Assembly (NCBI RefSeq): GCF_009791395.1
Contig: NZ_WSZK01000025.1
Location: forward strand, 1 to 56,130
Direction: 5' to 3'
From: Halomarina oriensis
GTDB taxonomy: Archaea > Halobacteriota > Halobacteria > Halobacteriales > Haloarculaceae
Length of the DNA stretch: 56,130 nucleotides
The notes beneath the pieces are model-generated. The model made no database searches. It worked only from the letters and a program-made list of their open reading frames with translations, and was not told the origin of the DNA. A program made the translations under genes and the position numbers. The stretch's first letter is position 1; every line of letters begins with the position of its first letter. Of this stretch, positions 27,072-34,872 are shown one piece after another.

Positions 27072-28799
27072 ATGAGTGGCGATAGCACAGACGGTGGCGG
27101 GAGCGAGAAGCGTCTCCGAAGCGCCGAGGTGACACAGGGGCCGGAACGAGCACCCCACCGGGCGATGTTCCGGGCGATGGGGTACGACGACGCGGACTTC
27201 GACGCGCCGATGGTCGGCCTCGCCAACCCCGCGGCCGACATCACGCCGTGTAACGTCCACCTCGACGACGTGGCCGACGCGGCCTACGACGCGGTGGACG
27301 AGGCCGGCGGGATGCCCATCGAGTTCGGCACCATCACCATCTCCGACGCCATCTCGATGGGAACGGAGGGGATGAAGGCCTCCCTCGTCTCGCGGGAGGT
27401 CATCGCGGACTCGGTCGAACTGGTCTCGTTCGGCGAGCGGATGGACGCGCTGGTGACCCTCGCTGGCTGTGACAAGAACCTCCCCGGCATGATGATGGCG
27501 GCCATCCGGACGGACCTGCCGTCGGTGTTCCTCTACGGGGGGTCCATCCTCCCCGGCGAGCACGAGGGTCGTGAGGTGACGGTCCAGAACGTCTTCGAGG
27601 GCGTCGGCACGTACGCTTCGGGCGAGATGAGCCGTGAGGAACTCGACGACCTCGAACGCAGCGCCTGTCCCGGCGCTGGCTCCTGTGGCGGGATGTTCAC
27701 CGCGAACACGATGGCGTCCATCTCGGAGGCGCTCGGGTTCGCACCGCTCGGGAGCGCCTCGCCCCCCGCCGAGAGCGAGGAGCGACTCGACACCGCCCGT
27801 CGCGCTGGCGAACTCGTACTGGAGTGCGTCGAGGAAGGCCGCACCCCCTCCGAAATCCTCTCGACGTCCTCGTTCGAGAACGCCATCGCGCTCCAGGTGG
27901 CGATGGGCGGGTCGACCAACGCCGTCCTCCACCTGCTCGCACTGGCGGCGGAGGCCGGCGTCGACCTCTCCATCGAGACGTTCGACGAGATATCGCGGAC
28001 GACGCCGAAGATAGCGAACCTCCAACCCGGCGGCTCTCGGGTGATGAAGGACCTCCACGACGTCGGGGGCGTCCCCGTCGTCTTGAAGCGCCTGCTCGAC
28101 GCGGACCTGATCGACGGCGAGGCGATGACCGTCACCGGGCGGACCATCGCGGAGGAACTGGACCATCTGGGACTCGACGGGTCCGAGGGGTCGGACGCGG
28201 ACTTCCTCCGGCCCGTCTCCGACCCCTTCAGCGAACAGGGTGCGATTCGTATCCTGACGGGCAACCTCGCGCCCGACGGTGCGGTGCTGAAGGTGACGGG
28301 GAAGGGCGACCTGCGCCACGAGGGACCGGTCAGAGTGTTCGAGCGCGAGGAGGCGGCGATGCGCTACGTCCAGGAGGGTCACCTCGAGAGCGGCGACGTG
28401 CTGTGTATCCGCAACGAGGGGCCACGCGGCGGGCCGGGGATGCGCGAGATGCTCGGCGTCACCGCCGCCGTCGCGGGCCAGGACCACGCCGAGGACGTCG
28501 CGCTGTTCACCGACGGCCGGTTCTCGGGGGCGACGCGGGGCTTCTCCATCGGGCACGTCGCCCCCGAGGCGTTCGTCGGCGGTCCAATCGGCCTGCTCGA
28601 AGACGGCGACGTCGTGACCATCGACGTGGACGCCCGAGAGCTATCGGTCGACCTCGATGACGAGCGACTCGCGGAGCGACGTGAGGCGTGGGAGCGACCG
28701 GAGCCGAACTACACGAACGGCGTGCTGGCGAAGTACGCGGCGACGTTCGGATCCGCCGCGGAGGGCGCGGTGACGAATCCGGGCGTGCGCGACGACTAG
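27072..28799 (+). CDS. ilvD: Dihydroxy-acid dehydratase
   Basis: A 575-residue Fe-S dehydratase of valine, leucine and isoleucine synthesis. Cluster cysteines are in TPCNVHLDD, AGCDKNLPGMMMA and GAGSCGGMFTANTM. The C-terminal domain has the FTDGRFSGATRGFSIGHVAPEA stretch. The ATG at 27072 gives the expected N-terminus; the frame is open further upstream but that part is not coding-like. Its last codons are part of a 33-base duplicated segment. Confidence 0.95.
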   Translation: MSGDSTDGGGSEKRLRSAEVTQGPERAPHRAMFRAMGYDDADFDAPMVGLANPAADITPCNVHLDDVADAAYDAVDEAGGMPIEFGTITISDAISMGTEGMKASLVSREVIADSVELVSFGERMDALVTLAGCDKNLPGMMMAAIRTDLPSVFLYGGSILPGEHEGREVTVQNVFEGVGTYASGEMSREELDDLERSACPGAGSCGGMFTANTMASISEALGFAPLGSASPPAESEERLDTARRAGELVLECVEEGRTPSEILSTSSFENAIALQVAMGGSTNAVLHLLALAAEAGVDLSIETFDEISRTTPKIANLQPGGSRVMKDLHDVGGVPVVLKRLLDADLIDGEAMTVTGRTIAEELDHLGLDGSEGSDADFLRPVSDPFSEQGAIRILTGNLAPDGAVLKVTGKGDLRHEGPVRVFEREEAAMRYVQEGHLESGDVLCIRNEGPRGGPGMREMLGVTAAVAGQDHAEDVALFTDGRFSGATRGFSIGHVAPEAFVGGPIGLLEDGDVVTIDVDARELSVDLDDERLAERREAWERPEPNYTNGVLAKYAATFGSAAEGAVTNPGVRDD

Positions 28800-28843
28800 A
28801 ACCTCGGCGGCGACCTCCGACGCGACGACTAGAACCCCGGCGG
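28788..28843. repeat. 33-base-period direct repeat at the end of ilvD
   Basis: A 23-base segment at 28788-28810 recurs at 28821-28843 with one mismatch (T to C). Both copies contain the codons for Asp-Asp followed by TAG in the same frame. It looks like a tandem duplication or loss-of-stop event that shortened or lengthened the ilvD tail. Confidence 0.6.
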
Positions 28844-28884
28844 TACGACCCGAAGTTCGTGCCACCGGTCGGTGGGGCTTCCCC

Positions 28885-29187
28885 TCAGGACCGGTCGGTC
28901 GCACGGAGGACGATGGTTCGGTCGGTGTGGACCTCTACTTCGTAGCCGCAGTACGTGAATCGGAGGTAGCCGTACGGGGCCTCCTCGGCGACCGGGCGGC
29001 GGTAGAGTCGTTCGAGCGCGTCCACGTCGATGGCCTCACCGAGCAGTTCGTCGACCTCCTCGATGGCACAGTCGTCCGTCTCCGCGACGGCCTCGACGAT
29101 AGCGGTGCCGAGGTGGACGTCGCTGCCGGCCCGTTCCCGGTACGAGACCGAATCTTCCACCGTCGGCGCCGTATCGTCTCTCGACAT
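28885..29187 (-). CDS. HalOD1 domain protein
   Basis: A 100-residue protein with the halobacterial output domain HalOD1 at residues about 25-100. Pattern: IVEAVAETDDCAIEEVDELL, IDVDALERLY and a final YLRFTYCGYEVEVHTDR strand pair. HalOD1 proteins are thought to act in haloarchaeal signalling or regulation, but the mechanism is unknown. No kinase or receiver is adjacent. The ATG at 29187 was chosen over a GTG six codons upstream. An AT-rich zone follows upstream. Confidence 0.75.
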   Translation of the reverse strand: MSRDDTAPTVEDSVSYRERAGSDVHLGTAIVEAVAETDDCAIEEVDELLGEAIDVDALERLYRRPVAEEAPYGYLRFTYCGYEVEVHTDRTIVLRATDRS

Positions 29188-29388
29188 ACAACTACATTGC
29201 GACACGTCATGTCATAGCTACATTAATGCTTCCAATAAAATTGACCCAAACAAACATGACCCAAATACAGTGTCGGAAGGCGACGGTTCCGGCCGAGACC
29301 GCTCGGCGTTTCCGAGGAGTCGCCGTCACCGGGTGTCCGGAGGCCTCTGGCGGCAGGCGTGGGGGCCGTGTCGCCGTCCCGAACCGAG
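29188..29388. other. AT-rich intergenic region
   Basis: About 200 bases without a supported gene. The part at 29210-29275 is markedly AT-rich for this genome and holds the likely promoter of the HalOD1 gene (CATTAATG-type sequence near 29220). Nothing else was recognised. Confidence 0.4.
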
Positions 29389-29541
29389 TCAGGAGTCGTC
29401 AGTGTGGGGCCGTCTCAAGGTCGTCTCGTGTCCGCTGGCGGACTCGTGTACCTCACTGAACCCCTCTGCGAGGGACCGGTTCGGGGCCTCGGCCCGGAAA
29501 TCGCAGTCGAGGCACCGAACGACCCACCGGTCTGTGACCAT
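29389..29541 (-). CDS. C2H2-like zinc-finger microprotein
   Basis: A 50-residue protein, MVTDRWVVRCLDCDF followed by RSLAEGFSEVHESASGHE. The Cx2C and paired histidines form a plausible single zinc finger, like many haloarchaeal zinc-finger microproteins. Role unknown; probably nucleic-acid or protein binding (inference). The ATG at 29541 rather than 29592 is supported by a TATA-like box 27 bases upstream. Confidence 0.65.
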   Translation of the reverse strand: MVTDRWVVRCLDCDFRAEAPNRSLAEGFSEVHESASGHETTLRRPHTDDS

Positions 29542-29564
29542 CGATACGTACCAGTGGTTCGATA

Positions 29565-29572
29565 CATATAGA
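29565..29572 (-). promoter_or_regulatory. TATA-like element of the zinc-finger microprotein
   Basis: TCTATATG on the minus strand, centred 27 bases from the ATG at 29541. This is one of the clearest TATA boxes in the window. Confidence 0.6.
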
Positions 29573-29723
29573 GTTTCGGAACAGTATTGCAATCAAATAT
29601 GTATGTGTGCCCGGTACGGCTCAGGGGGACTCGGACGGGTATCCGGTGAGGACAGTGGGGTGGGTGGGACCGACGTCGGTCGAACGAGCGCAGCTTTTTA
29701 CCCCCGCCCGCGAACCGACAGGC

Positions 29724-30017
29724 ATGGGCAACTTCGAACTCGACCTCGGCGCGGTCGAGCGCGAGATCTCCGACGACGAGGCGGCCAGCGGCGAGATCGT
29801 CCTCGGTATCCTCGACGGCGAGACGGGAGCGGCGGAGTGGCAGCGACTCGTCCGCAACGGCGCGGTGCTGGTACTCTCGGTCGACGGCGAACTCCGCGAA
29901 CTCGCCGCCGGGTTCGCCCGCGACGTCCGCGACATGGGCGGGCACCTCGTCCACTTCCGGGGGTTCCTCATCGTCTCGCCACCCGGCGTCCTCATCGACA
30001 CCGACCGACTGGACTGA
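29724..30017 (+). CDS. DUF5779 family protein
   Basis: A 97-residue haloarchaeal protein of unknown function. The pattern GEIVLGILDGETGAAEWQRL, GAVLVLSVDGELRELAAGFA and the tail FRGFLIVSPPGVLIDTDRL matches the family as I remember it. No membrane segment. A T-rich TATA-like sequence at 29692-29700 lies 27 bases upstream. Confidence 0.75.
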   Translation: MGNFELDLGAVEREISDDEAASGEIVLGILDGETGAAEWQRLVRNGAVLVLSVDGELRELAAGFARDVRDMGGHLVHFRGFLIVSPPGVLIDTDRLD

Positions 30018-30026
30018 GTGGGTCGC

Positions 30027-30515
30027 CTACGGCCCCGGCCTGAGCGTCCCGACCTGTTCGCCACAGTCCGTACAGCGCAGTCGATAGACGCGCCGGCCGT
30101 CCTCGACGGCTTCTTCGTGGGTTCGGTCCGTCGTCTCGCCACAGGCCGGACACTCCTCCTCGACGGTCGTGTCGTCGCTACGCTTCGGTGCGCCAGTGGC
30201 GACGACGACGGCGGGGTCCGGACCGACCGCGACCCCCTTCTGTGGTGAGTCGGGTTCGACGAAGAACGCCGTCCCGGCATCGACCCGGTACTCACGGTCG
30301 GGCGTCTCGAAGGCGACGGTTCCCGAAATCACGTAGAACAGTTCCTCGTGGTCGGGGTGACGGTGGTAGCCCCACGGCAACTGCTCACCGGGGTCGGCAG
30401 TGAGGACGTTGAAGCCGAACGCGGTCGCATCCACCGCTTCGTCGACCTCCTTCTTGTGGCGGGTCGGGTTCGGCGCGTCGGGCAACTCGTCGACACGGAC
30501 GTGCTCGTAGCCCAT
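30027..30515 (-). CDS. Cupin protein with C-terminal zinc ribbon
   Basis: A 162-residue protein. Residues about 35-110 form a cupin barrel with metal-ligand motif GYHRHPDHEELFYVISG and second motif DAGTAFFVEPDSPQ. Residues about 120-160 carry CPACG and CTDCG, a zinc ribbon not normally seen in small cupins. It could be a metal-dependent enzyme or sensor; the substrate is unknown. It lies next to the VOC protein on the same strand, 48 bases apart. Confidence 0.75.
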   Translation of the reverse strand: MGYEHVRVDELPDAPNPTRHKKEVDEAVDATAFGFNVLTADPGEQLPWGYHRHPDHEELFYVISGTVAFETPDREYRVDAGTAFFVEPDSPQKGVAVGPDPAVVVATGAPKRSDDTTVEEECPACGETTDRTHEEAVEDGRRVYRLRCTDCGEQVGTLRPGP

Positions 30516-30563
30516 GGGGCCCCCGAAGCGTGCGAGACGTAAATCGGTCGGCCCGGCCCTGGC

Positions 30564-31289
30564 TCACTCCTCCACGAGCGTGACGTAGTGGCCGTCGGGG
30601 TCACGAACCCGGAGCCCGTCCTCCACGGGGCGGACGTCGACGGCGAGCGAACGCACTCGCTCGGCGGTGGCGGTCGGGTCCGCGACACCGACACCCAGGT
30701 CGACGTGCACCCCACCACGCGCGTCGGCGATGCCGAGGTGCGGTTCCCACAGTTCGAGGTCGAACGGGCCGGCGGTGAGGCGGACTCGGCGGCGGTTCGC
30801 TCCCTCGTCGACCACCTCGAACCCGAGGTCGGTGTAGAACGCCACCGCTCGGTCGAGGTCCTCGACTTCGAGGACCACCTCGAAGACGCCGGTGAGGGCG
30901 TCGGCCGACGCTCCGCCCGACCCGCCCGTCGTCTCCGACCCGCCGGCCGACTCCCGTTCGACCTGTCCGATTTCGACGCAGTTGCCCGACGGATCGTAGA
31001 AGTACAGCGAGCGCGCCTCGCCGAAGCGGTGCTCTTCGAGGTCGAACCGCGAGGAGAGCCGTTCGTACCACTCGTCGTACCGGTCGAACGGCGTCGAGAA
31101 GGCGTAGTGGGTGTGGACGCCGCCGCGAGGGACGCCCGTCGGCCGGCGGAACACGAGCGTCGTCTCGCCGACCGAACAGCGGAGTTCGTCCCCGGTCCGC
31201 TCGGTCCGGAGGTCGAGGTGCGCGTCGTAGAACTCGCCCATCCGGTCGAGGTACTTCGCTTCGAGTGCGAGCCAGCGGAGCGACAGCAT
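30564..31289 (-). CDS. Two-domain VOC (glyoxalase/dioxygenase-fold) protein
   Basis: A 241-residue protein with two vicinal-oxygen-chelate domains. The first has GVHTHYAFSTP and SLYFYDPSGNCVEIGQ, the second FEVVLEVEDLDRAVAFYTDLGF and LRVRDPDGHYVTLVEE. A Gly/Ser/Thr linker joins them. Such pairs often form one metal site, as in ring-cleaving dioxygenases or glyoxalase I; the substrate cannot be told. The ATG at 31289 begins the first domain. Confidence 0.82.
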   Translation of the reverse strand: MLSLRWLALEAKYLDRMGEFYDAHLDLRTERTGDELRCSVGETTLVFRRPTGVPRGGVHTHYAFSTPFDRYDEWYERLSSRFDLEEHRFGEARSLYFYDPSGNCVEIGQVERESAGGSETTGGSGGASADALTGVFEVVLEVEDLDRAVAFYTDLGFEVVDEGANRRRVRLTAGPFDLELWEPHLGIADARGGVHVDLGVGVADPTATAERVRSLAVDVRPVEDGLRVRDPDGHYVTLVEE

Positions 31290-31363
31290 ACTCCCAGGTC
31301 GGTCCGCGCGGTAATAACTGCCGACCTCGTCCGACCGTCCAGCGTTCTGTCTCGTCGTCACCG

Positions 31364-31370
31364 TTTATAC
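31364..31370 (+). promoter_or_regulatory. TATA-like element of the gene at 31394
   Basis: TTTATAC centred 27 bases before the ATG. Confidence 0.5.
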
Positions 31371-31393
31371 GCCGAGCGACCGTGTGTCGACGT

Positions 31394-32068
31394 ATGCCGA
31401 TGAAAGGCTCTGGCACACCGACGCTCGCCGAGATAGACCGCTCAGCGGGCGGTGTCGGGTGGCTCGCGTTCCCCGACGAGGACATGCAACGAGCGAGTCA
31501 CGCGCTGGCGACCGAGGAGGGCGTCTACCTGGTCGACCCCGTCGACGCCGACGGACTCGACGACCTCCTGGCCGAGTTCGGGGACGTCGCCGGCTGTGTC
31601 GTCCTGCTCGACCGACACAACCGCGACGCCGACACCATCGCCCGTCGCCACGACGTCCCCGTCTACCGGCCGCGGTGGATGGACTCCATCGACTCGAACT
31701 ACCGGGCCACGGTCGAGGACCTCGGGTCGGAACTCGGGACGACCGGCTACGAGGTCCACGAACTCTACGACACCCCCGTCTGGCGGGAGGCGTACCTCTA
31801 TCACCCCGACGAGCGCACGCTGGTCGTCCCGGAAGCGCTCGGGACGGCGACGTACTTCAGGGCCGGCGACGAGCGGGTCGGCGTCCACCCGATGCTGCGG
31901 ATGACGCCACCGCGTGACCTCGCCCGGTTCGACGTCGAGCGACTGCGCGTCGGCCACGGAGCCGGCGTTACGGACCGGGCTTCGAACGCCGTCCGCGACG
32001 CCATCGAGGGCTCCCGACGCCGCGCGCCGAAGGCGTATCTCGGCGCGCTCCGCGGCATGCTCGACTGA
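31394..32068 (+). CDS. Hypothetical protein, possibly degenerate metallo-beta-lactamase fold
   Basis: A 224-residue soluble protein. The segment VVLLDRHNRDADTIARRHDVPVYRP resembles the metal-binding HxHxD loop region of MBL-fold proteins, with most ligands changed. PDERTLVVPEALGTATYF and RVGVHPMLRMTPPR follow, again an MBL-like order. Likely a non-enzymatic or altered member found in haloarchaea (inference). It precedes the CHAT gene by 56 bases on the same strand. Confidence 0.6.
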   Translation: MPMKGSGTPTLAEIDRSAGGVGWLAFPDEDMQRASHALATEEGVYLVDPVDADGLDDLLAEFGDVAGCVVLLDRHNRDADTIARRHDVPVYRPRWMDSIDSNYRATVEDLGSELGTTGYEVHELYDTPVWREAYLYHPDERTLVVPEALGTATYFRAGDERVGVHPMLRMTPPRDLARFDVERLRVGHGAGVTDRASNAVRDAIEGSRRRAPKAYLGALRGMLD

Positions 32069-32110
32069 GGCGAAGCCTTTTCGTTCGCACATCGATAGGT
32101 TCCGGTATCT

Positions 32111-32149
32111 ATGTCAGGGGCACCGTGTCGGCGGAGGACCACACCGTGA
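32111..32149 (+). other. Short upstream ORF overlapping the CHAT gene start
   Basis: ATG followed by 11 further codons and TGA, in a different frame from the CHAT gene, overlapping its first eight codons. It could reduce or couple translation of the GTG-initiated CHAT gene, or be chance. Confidence 0.2.
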
Positions 32150-34221
32150 CGTTCGTGCGAATCGAACGCGGCCCGGACGGGCAGCTCCGCGTCCGGGACC
32201 GTATCGAGCGTCGTCGCTGTGACCTCTTCGCCGACCGACCGGTGACGCCTCGTCCGGTCGCTGACGAGCACTTCGCCGCACCGGTCGACACCGCCGTCTC
32301 CGTCGACGTCGCCGAACTCTCCTACCCGGAGGTCGTCGAGACCTACGTCAGAGACGAGACGGGAGCCGTCGTCCACGGGATGCGGCACTTCGAGACCCAC
32401 GACCTCCCCGCCGGCGAGTACAGCGTCGAACTCTGCTCGCCCATCAAGCTCTACCTCCGGGTCGAGGGGCCGCTCACCATCGACGCCGACGGCAACCGGA
32501 CCTCGCTCACGTTCGGCCGTGACGTCGAGGTACTGCTCGGTGCCCGGTCGTACCACGAACGGCCCGCGACGACCATCACGACCACGACGGACCCACACGA
32601 CGTGATGGCCGCCGTCTCCCACCTCGGGTCGGCGTTGAAGACGACCTCCCCCGAACGGTCGTTTCCGACGCTCAGAGGCCACCCGCCCGGCATCCAACTC
32701 GGCGACGAACTGTCGATTCCCGACGGACTGGACAGGCCGGACTCCGGGGTCACCATCGAGGTGCCACCGACGCTCGACGCCGTCTACCCGGTGACGCCGC
32801 TGGCGTACTACCTCGCTGCCTCGGTCGAACCGGGCGACGACCCACGACTCGTCGCCGACGAGTTCGAGTACGCGCTGGACGGCCCGAACGGGTTCGAGTC
32901 GACCGTCGAACGCGTCCTGAAGCAGGTGCTGTTTCTCGACTGCGTCGTGCGGACCGAGGGGTACTACCCGGTCGAACTCCAGGAGCGGAAGATGGTCGAA
33001 TCCGCGCTGCCGTTCGACCTCTCGGCGGTGTACGACCGACCGCTCGCCGAACAGCTTCGGGAGTACCTCGCGGTCCCCTACGACACGCTCGAACCACACA
33101 TGCCGACGTGGAAGCTGACCAGCCACGTGGAACCGGTCGCCGCGAACCTGGAGACGCTCCCGTTCCTCCTCGACGACCTCTCGCTCATCCGGACGCCGGA
33201 CGCTCGGGAGGTGACGCCCGCCGAAGCACAGTCGACGGCTATCGACTCGTTCATGCGAGAGCGCACGACCCGGTCGTTCTCTTCGCCACCGACCCCACGA
33301 CTCGTCCGTCCCGAACCGACGGACTCGCTCGAACAGGCGTGGGTCGGCCCGGACGTTCCGGTCGGCGCGAGCAAGGTGACCGCCGCCGCGTTCCGGAACC
33401 GACTCCGGCAGGAACCGACGGAGGGGGACCTCTCGCTGGCCGTCATCTGCAACGACGACACGATGCTCGACGAACACGAGACGGCCAGCGACGTCTACGG
33501 CTCACGGGACTCGCTCCCGTTCGACGTCACCGTCCACCGTGACCTGACGACGGACCGACTCGCCGAGGTGTTCGCCGCCGACGTCGACTTCCTCCACTAC
33601 ATCGGCCACATCGACGACGCGGGCTTTCGCTGTCCCGACGGCCACCTCGACGCCACGACGCTGGACGACGTCGGCGTCGACGCGTTCTTCCTCAACGCCT
33701 GTACGTCCTACCAGCAGGGGATGGCGCTCATCGACGCCGGTGCCGTCGGGGGCATCGTCACCGTCGCAGACGTGGTCAACACCGGTGCGACCGCCGTCGG
33801 TCGGATGCTAACCCGGATGCTCAACGCCGGGTTCCCGCTCCAGGCCGCACTCAGCGTCGCTAGCGACGAGAGCCTCTTCGGCGCGCAGTACCTCGTCGTC
33901 GGGGACGGGAACACCGAAATCGCGCAGTCGGAGGCCGGTTCGACGTCGATAATGTACTTCGAGAATCGGCCGGACGGAGGGGGCGACCGCGAGACGTACG
34001 AGGTGTCGTTCCAGTTCTACCCGAACCGGCTCTACGGGATGGGGAGTCTCGGAACGCCGGTGCTGGAGGGGTACACCGACAGCATCCTCGCCGGGAACGA
34101 GACGCCGACGTACTCGGCGAGCGGACGAGACATCCGCTCGCTGCTCGATATCAGTTCCTGCCCGGTCAGAGTCGACGACGAGTGGAGATGGAGCGAAGAG
34201 CTCCCCCGAGACTGGTTCTAA
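32125..34221 (+). CDS. CHAT (caspase-like) domain protein, haloarchaeal type
   Basis: A 698-residue protein. The C-terminal third has a CHAT/caspase-like core: strand plus HYIGHIDD with catalytic-type His 495, then VDAFFLNACTSYQQG with Cys 526, followed by IDAGAVGGIVTVADVVNTGA. The spacing fits an active Cys protease. The first 400 residues are an unrecognised, beta-rich region without transmembrane segments. CHAT proteases elsewhere activate defence or cell-death effectors by cleavage. Its TAA overlaps the stop of a convergent 43-residue hydrophobic protein, a candidate partner or substrate. It starts at GTG, preceded by a small overlapping ORF. Confidence 0.75.
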   Translation: MSAEDHTVTFVRIERGPDGQLRVRDRIERRRCDLFADRPVTPRPVADEHFAAPVDTAVSVDVAELSYPEVVETYVRDETGAVVHGMRHFETHDLPAGEYSVELCSPIKLYLRVEGPLTIDADGNRTSLTFGRDVEVLLGARSYHERPATTITTTTDPHDVMAAVSHLGSALKTTSPERSFPTLRGHPPGIQLGDELSIPDGLDRPDSGVTIEVPPTLDAVYPVTPLAYYLAASVEPGDDPRLVADEFEYALDGPNGFESTVERVLKQVLFLDCVVRTEGYYPVELQERKMVESALPFDLSAVYDRPLAEQLREYLAVPYDTLEPHMPTWKLTSHVEPVAANLETLPFLLDDLSLIRTPDAREVTPAEAQSTAIDSFMRERTTRSFSSPPTPRLVRPEPTDSLEQAWVGPDVPVGASKVTAAAFRNRLRQEPTEGDLSLAVICNDDTMLDEHETASDVYGSRDSLPFDVTVHRDLTTDRLAEVFAADVDFLHYIGHIDDAGFRCPDGHLDATTLDDVGVDAFFLNACTSYQQGMALIDAGAVGGIVTVADVVNTGATAVGRMLTRMLNAGFPLQAALSVASDESLFGAQYLVVGDGNTEIAQSEAGSTSIMYFENRPDGGGDRETYEVSFQFYPNRLYGMGSLGTPVLEGYTDSILAGNETPTYSASGRDIRSLLDISSCPVRVDDEWRWSEELPRDWF

Positions 34222-34349
34222 GGGCCGTTGTTCGCCGCTATCGTGGACATCTCCACGCCGATAGTGCCCGCGGCCATCGTGCCGGCGAAGGCGTACTCCA
34301 TCAGTTTCGGGTGCGACTCGAGGAACGATTTGAGCTGTTTGCTCTCCAT
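34218..34349 (-). CDS. Hydrophobic microprotein (DUF7503-like)
   Basis: A 43-residue protein: a charged N-terminus MESKQLKSFLESHPKLMEY, a small-residue hydrophobic segment (FAGTMAAGTIGVEM) and the tail STIAANNGP. It resembles haloarchaeal microproteins I know as DUF7503, which share an xxHPKxM opening and a C-terminal Gly-Pro. Its TAG overlaps the TAA of the convergent CHAT gene. It has its own AT-rich promoter. It may insert in the membrane. Whether the CHAT protease cleaves it is speculation from the arrangement. Confidence 0.7.
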   Translation of the reverse strand: MESKQLKSFLESHPKLMEYAFAGTMAAGTIGVEMSTIAANNGP

Positions 34350-34377
34350 CGTGTCAGTTCGGTTGTGTTCGACGTTG

Positions 34378-34389
34378 ATAAATATATTG
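34378..34389 (-). promoter_or_regulatory. TATA-like element of the microprotein
   Basis: CAATATATTTAT on the minus strand, about 34 bases before the ATG at 34349. It would give a short leader of roughly 8-10 bases. The same AT-rich spot could serve the divergent gene at 34467. Confidence 0.5.
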
Positions 34390-34466
34390 TAACAGTCTTT
34401 ACATCAGAAAACCACCACCTCGTCCGCGGCCGACGCGCTCATGGCGGTCCGAAGCGTGGGTACGGC

Positions 34467-34862
34467 GTGGTCTACATCACGACTGGGCTCGTCGAACTGT
34501 TGCTCTCGATGGCCGGCGACCGTGACCCGCAGGTGGTGACCGTCGGGTTGACCGTCACGGACGCCGAGGCACTCGACGTGGACCTCGATCCCGACACGCC
34601 CGTGTTCACGCACTTCTACCACCCCGACGCGGGCGGGTCGGTCCGTGCGGTGTTCGGGATGGACCTCGCCAGTCCGCGCACTCAGGGGCGGTTCGTCTCC
34701 CATCCCGACGGTAACGACCGCCTCAAGCGGACCGACGACCTCCACGAGGTCGTGTTCGTCGGAGTCCCGCCGTGGGAGGAGCTTCGAGCGTTCGACCGGT
34801 CGGGGACGCGCCTCCCCGTCGACGTCGTCGACGCGGTGCCACCGTCCGAATCGGTCGCCTGA
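34467..34862 (+). CDS. Conserved hypothetical haloarchaeal protein
   Basis: A 131-residue acidic protein starting at GTG (MVYITTGLVELLLSMAG). The order LVELLLSMA, PVFTHFYHPDAGGSVRAVFG, GRFVSHPDG and DDLHEVVFVGVPPW has the feel of a JAB/MPN-like fold, but no complete metal motif is visible. I recall similar haloarchaeal proteins without known function. It is divergent from the CHAT-associated microprotein and convergent with the ribbon-helix-helix gene. Confidence 0.6.
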   Translation: MVYITTGLVELLLSMAGDRDPQVVTVGLTVTDAEALDVDLDPDTPVFTHFYHPDAGGSVRAVFGMDLASPRTQGRFVSHPDGNDRLKRTDDLHEVVFVGVPPWEELRAFDRSGTRLPVDVVDAVPPSESVA

Positions 34863-34872
34863 CCGGTCGTCG

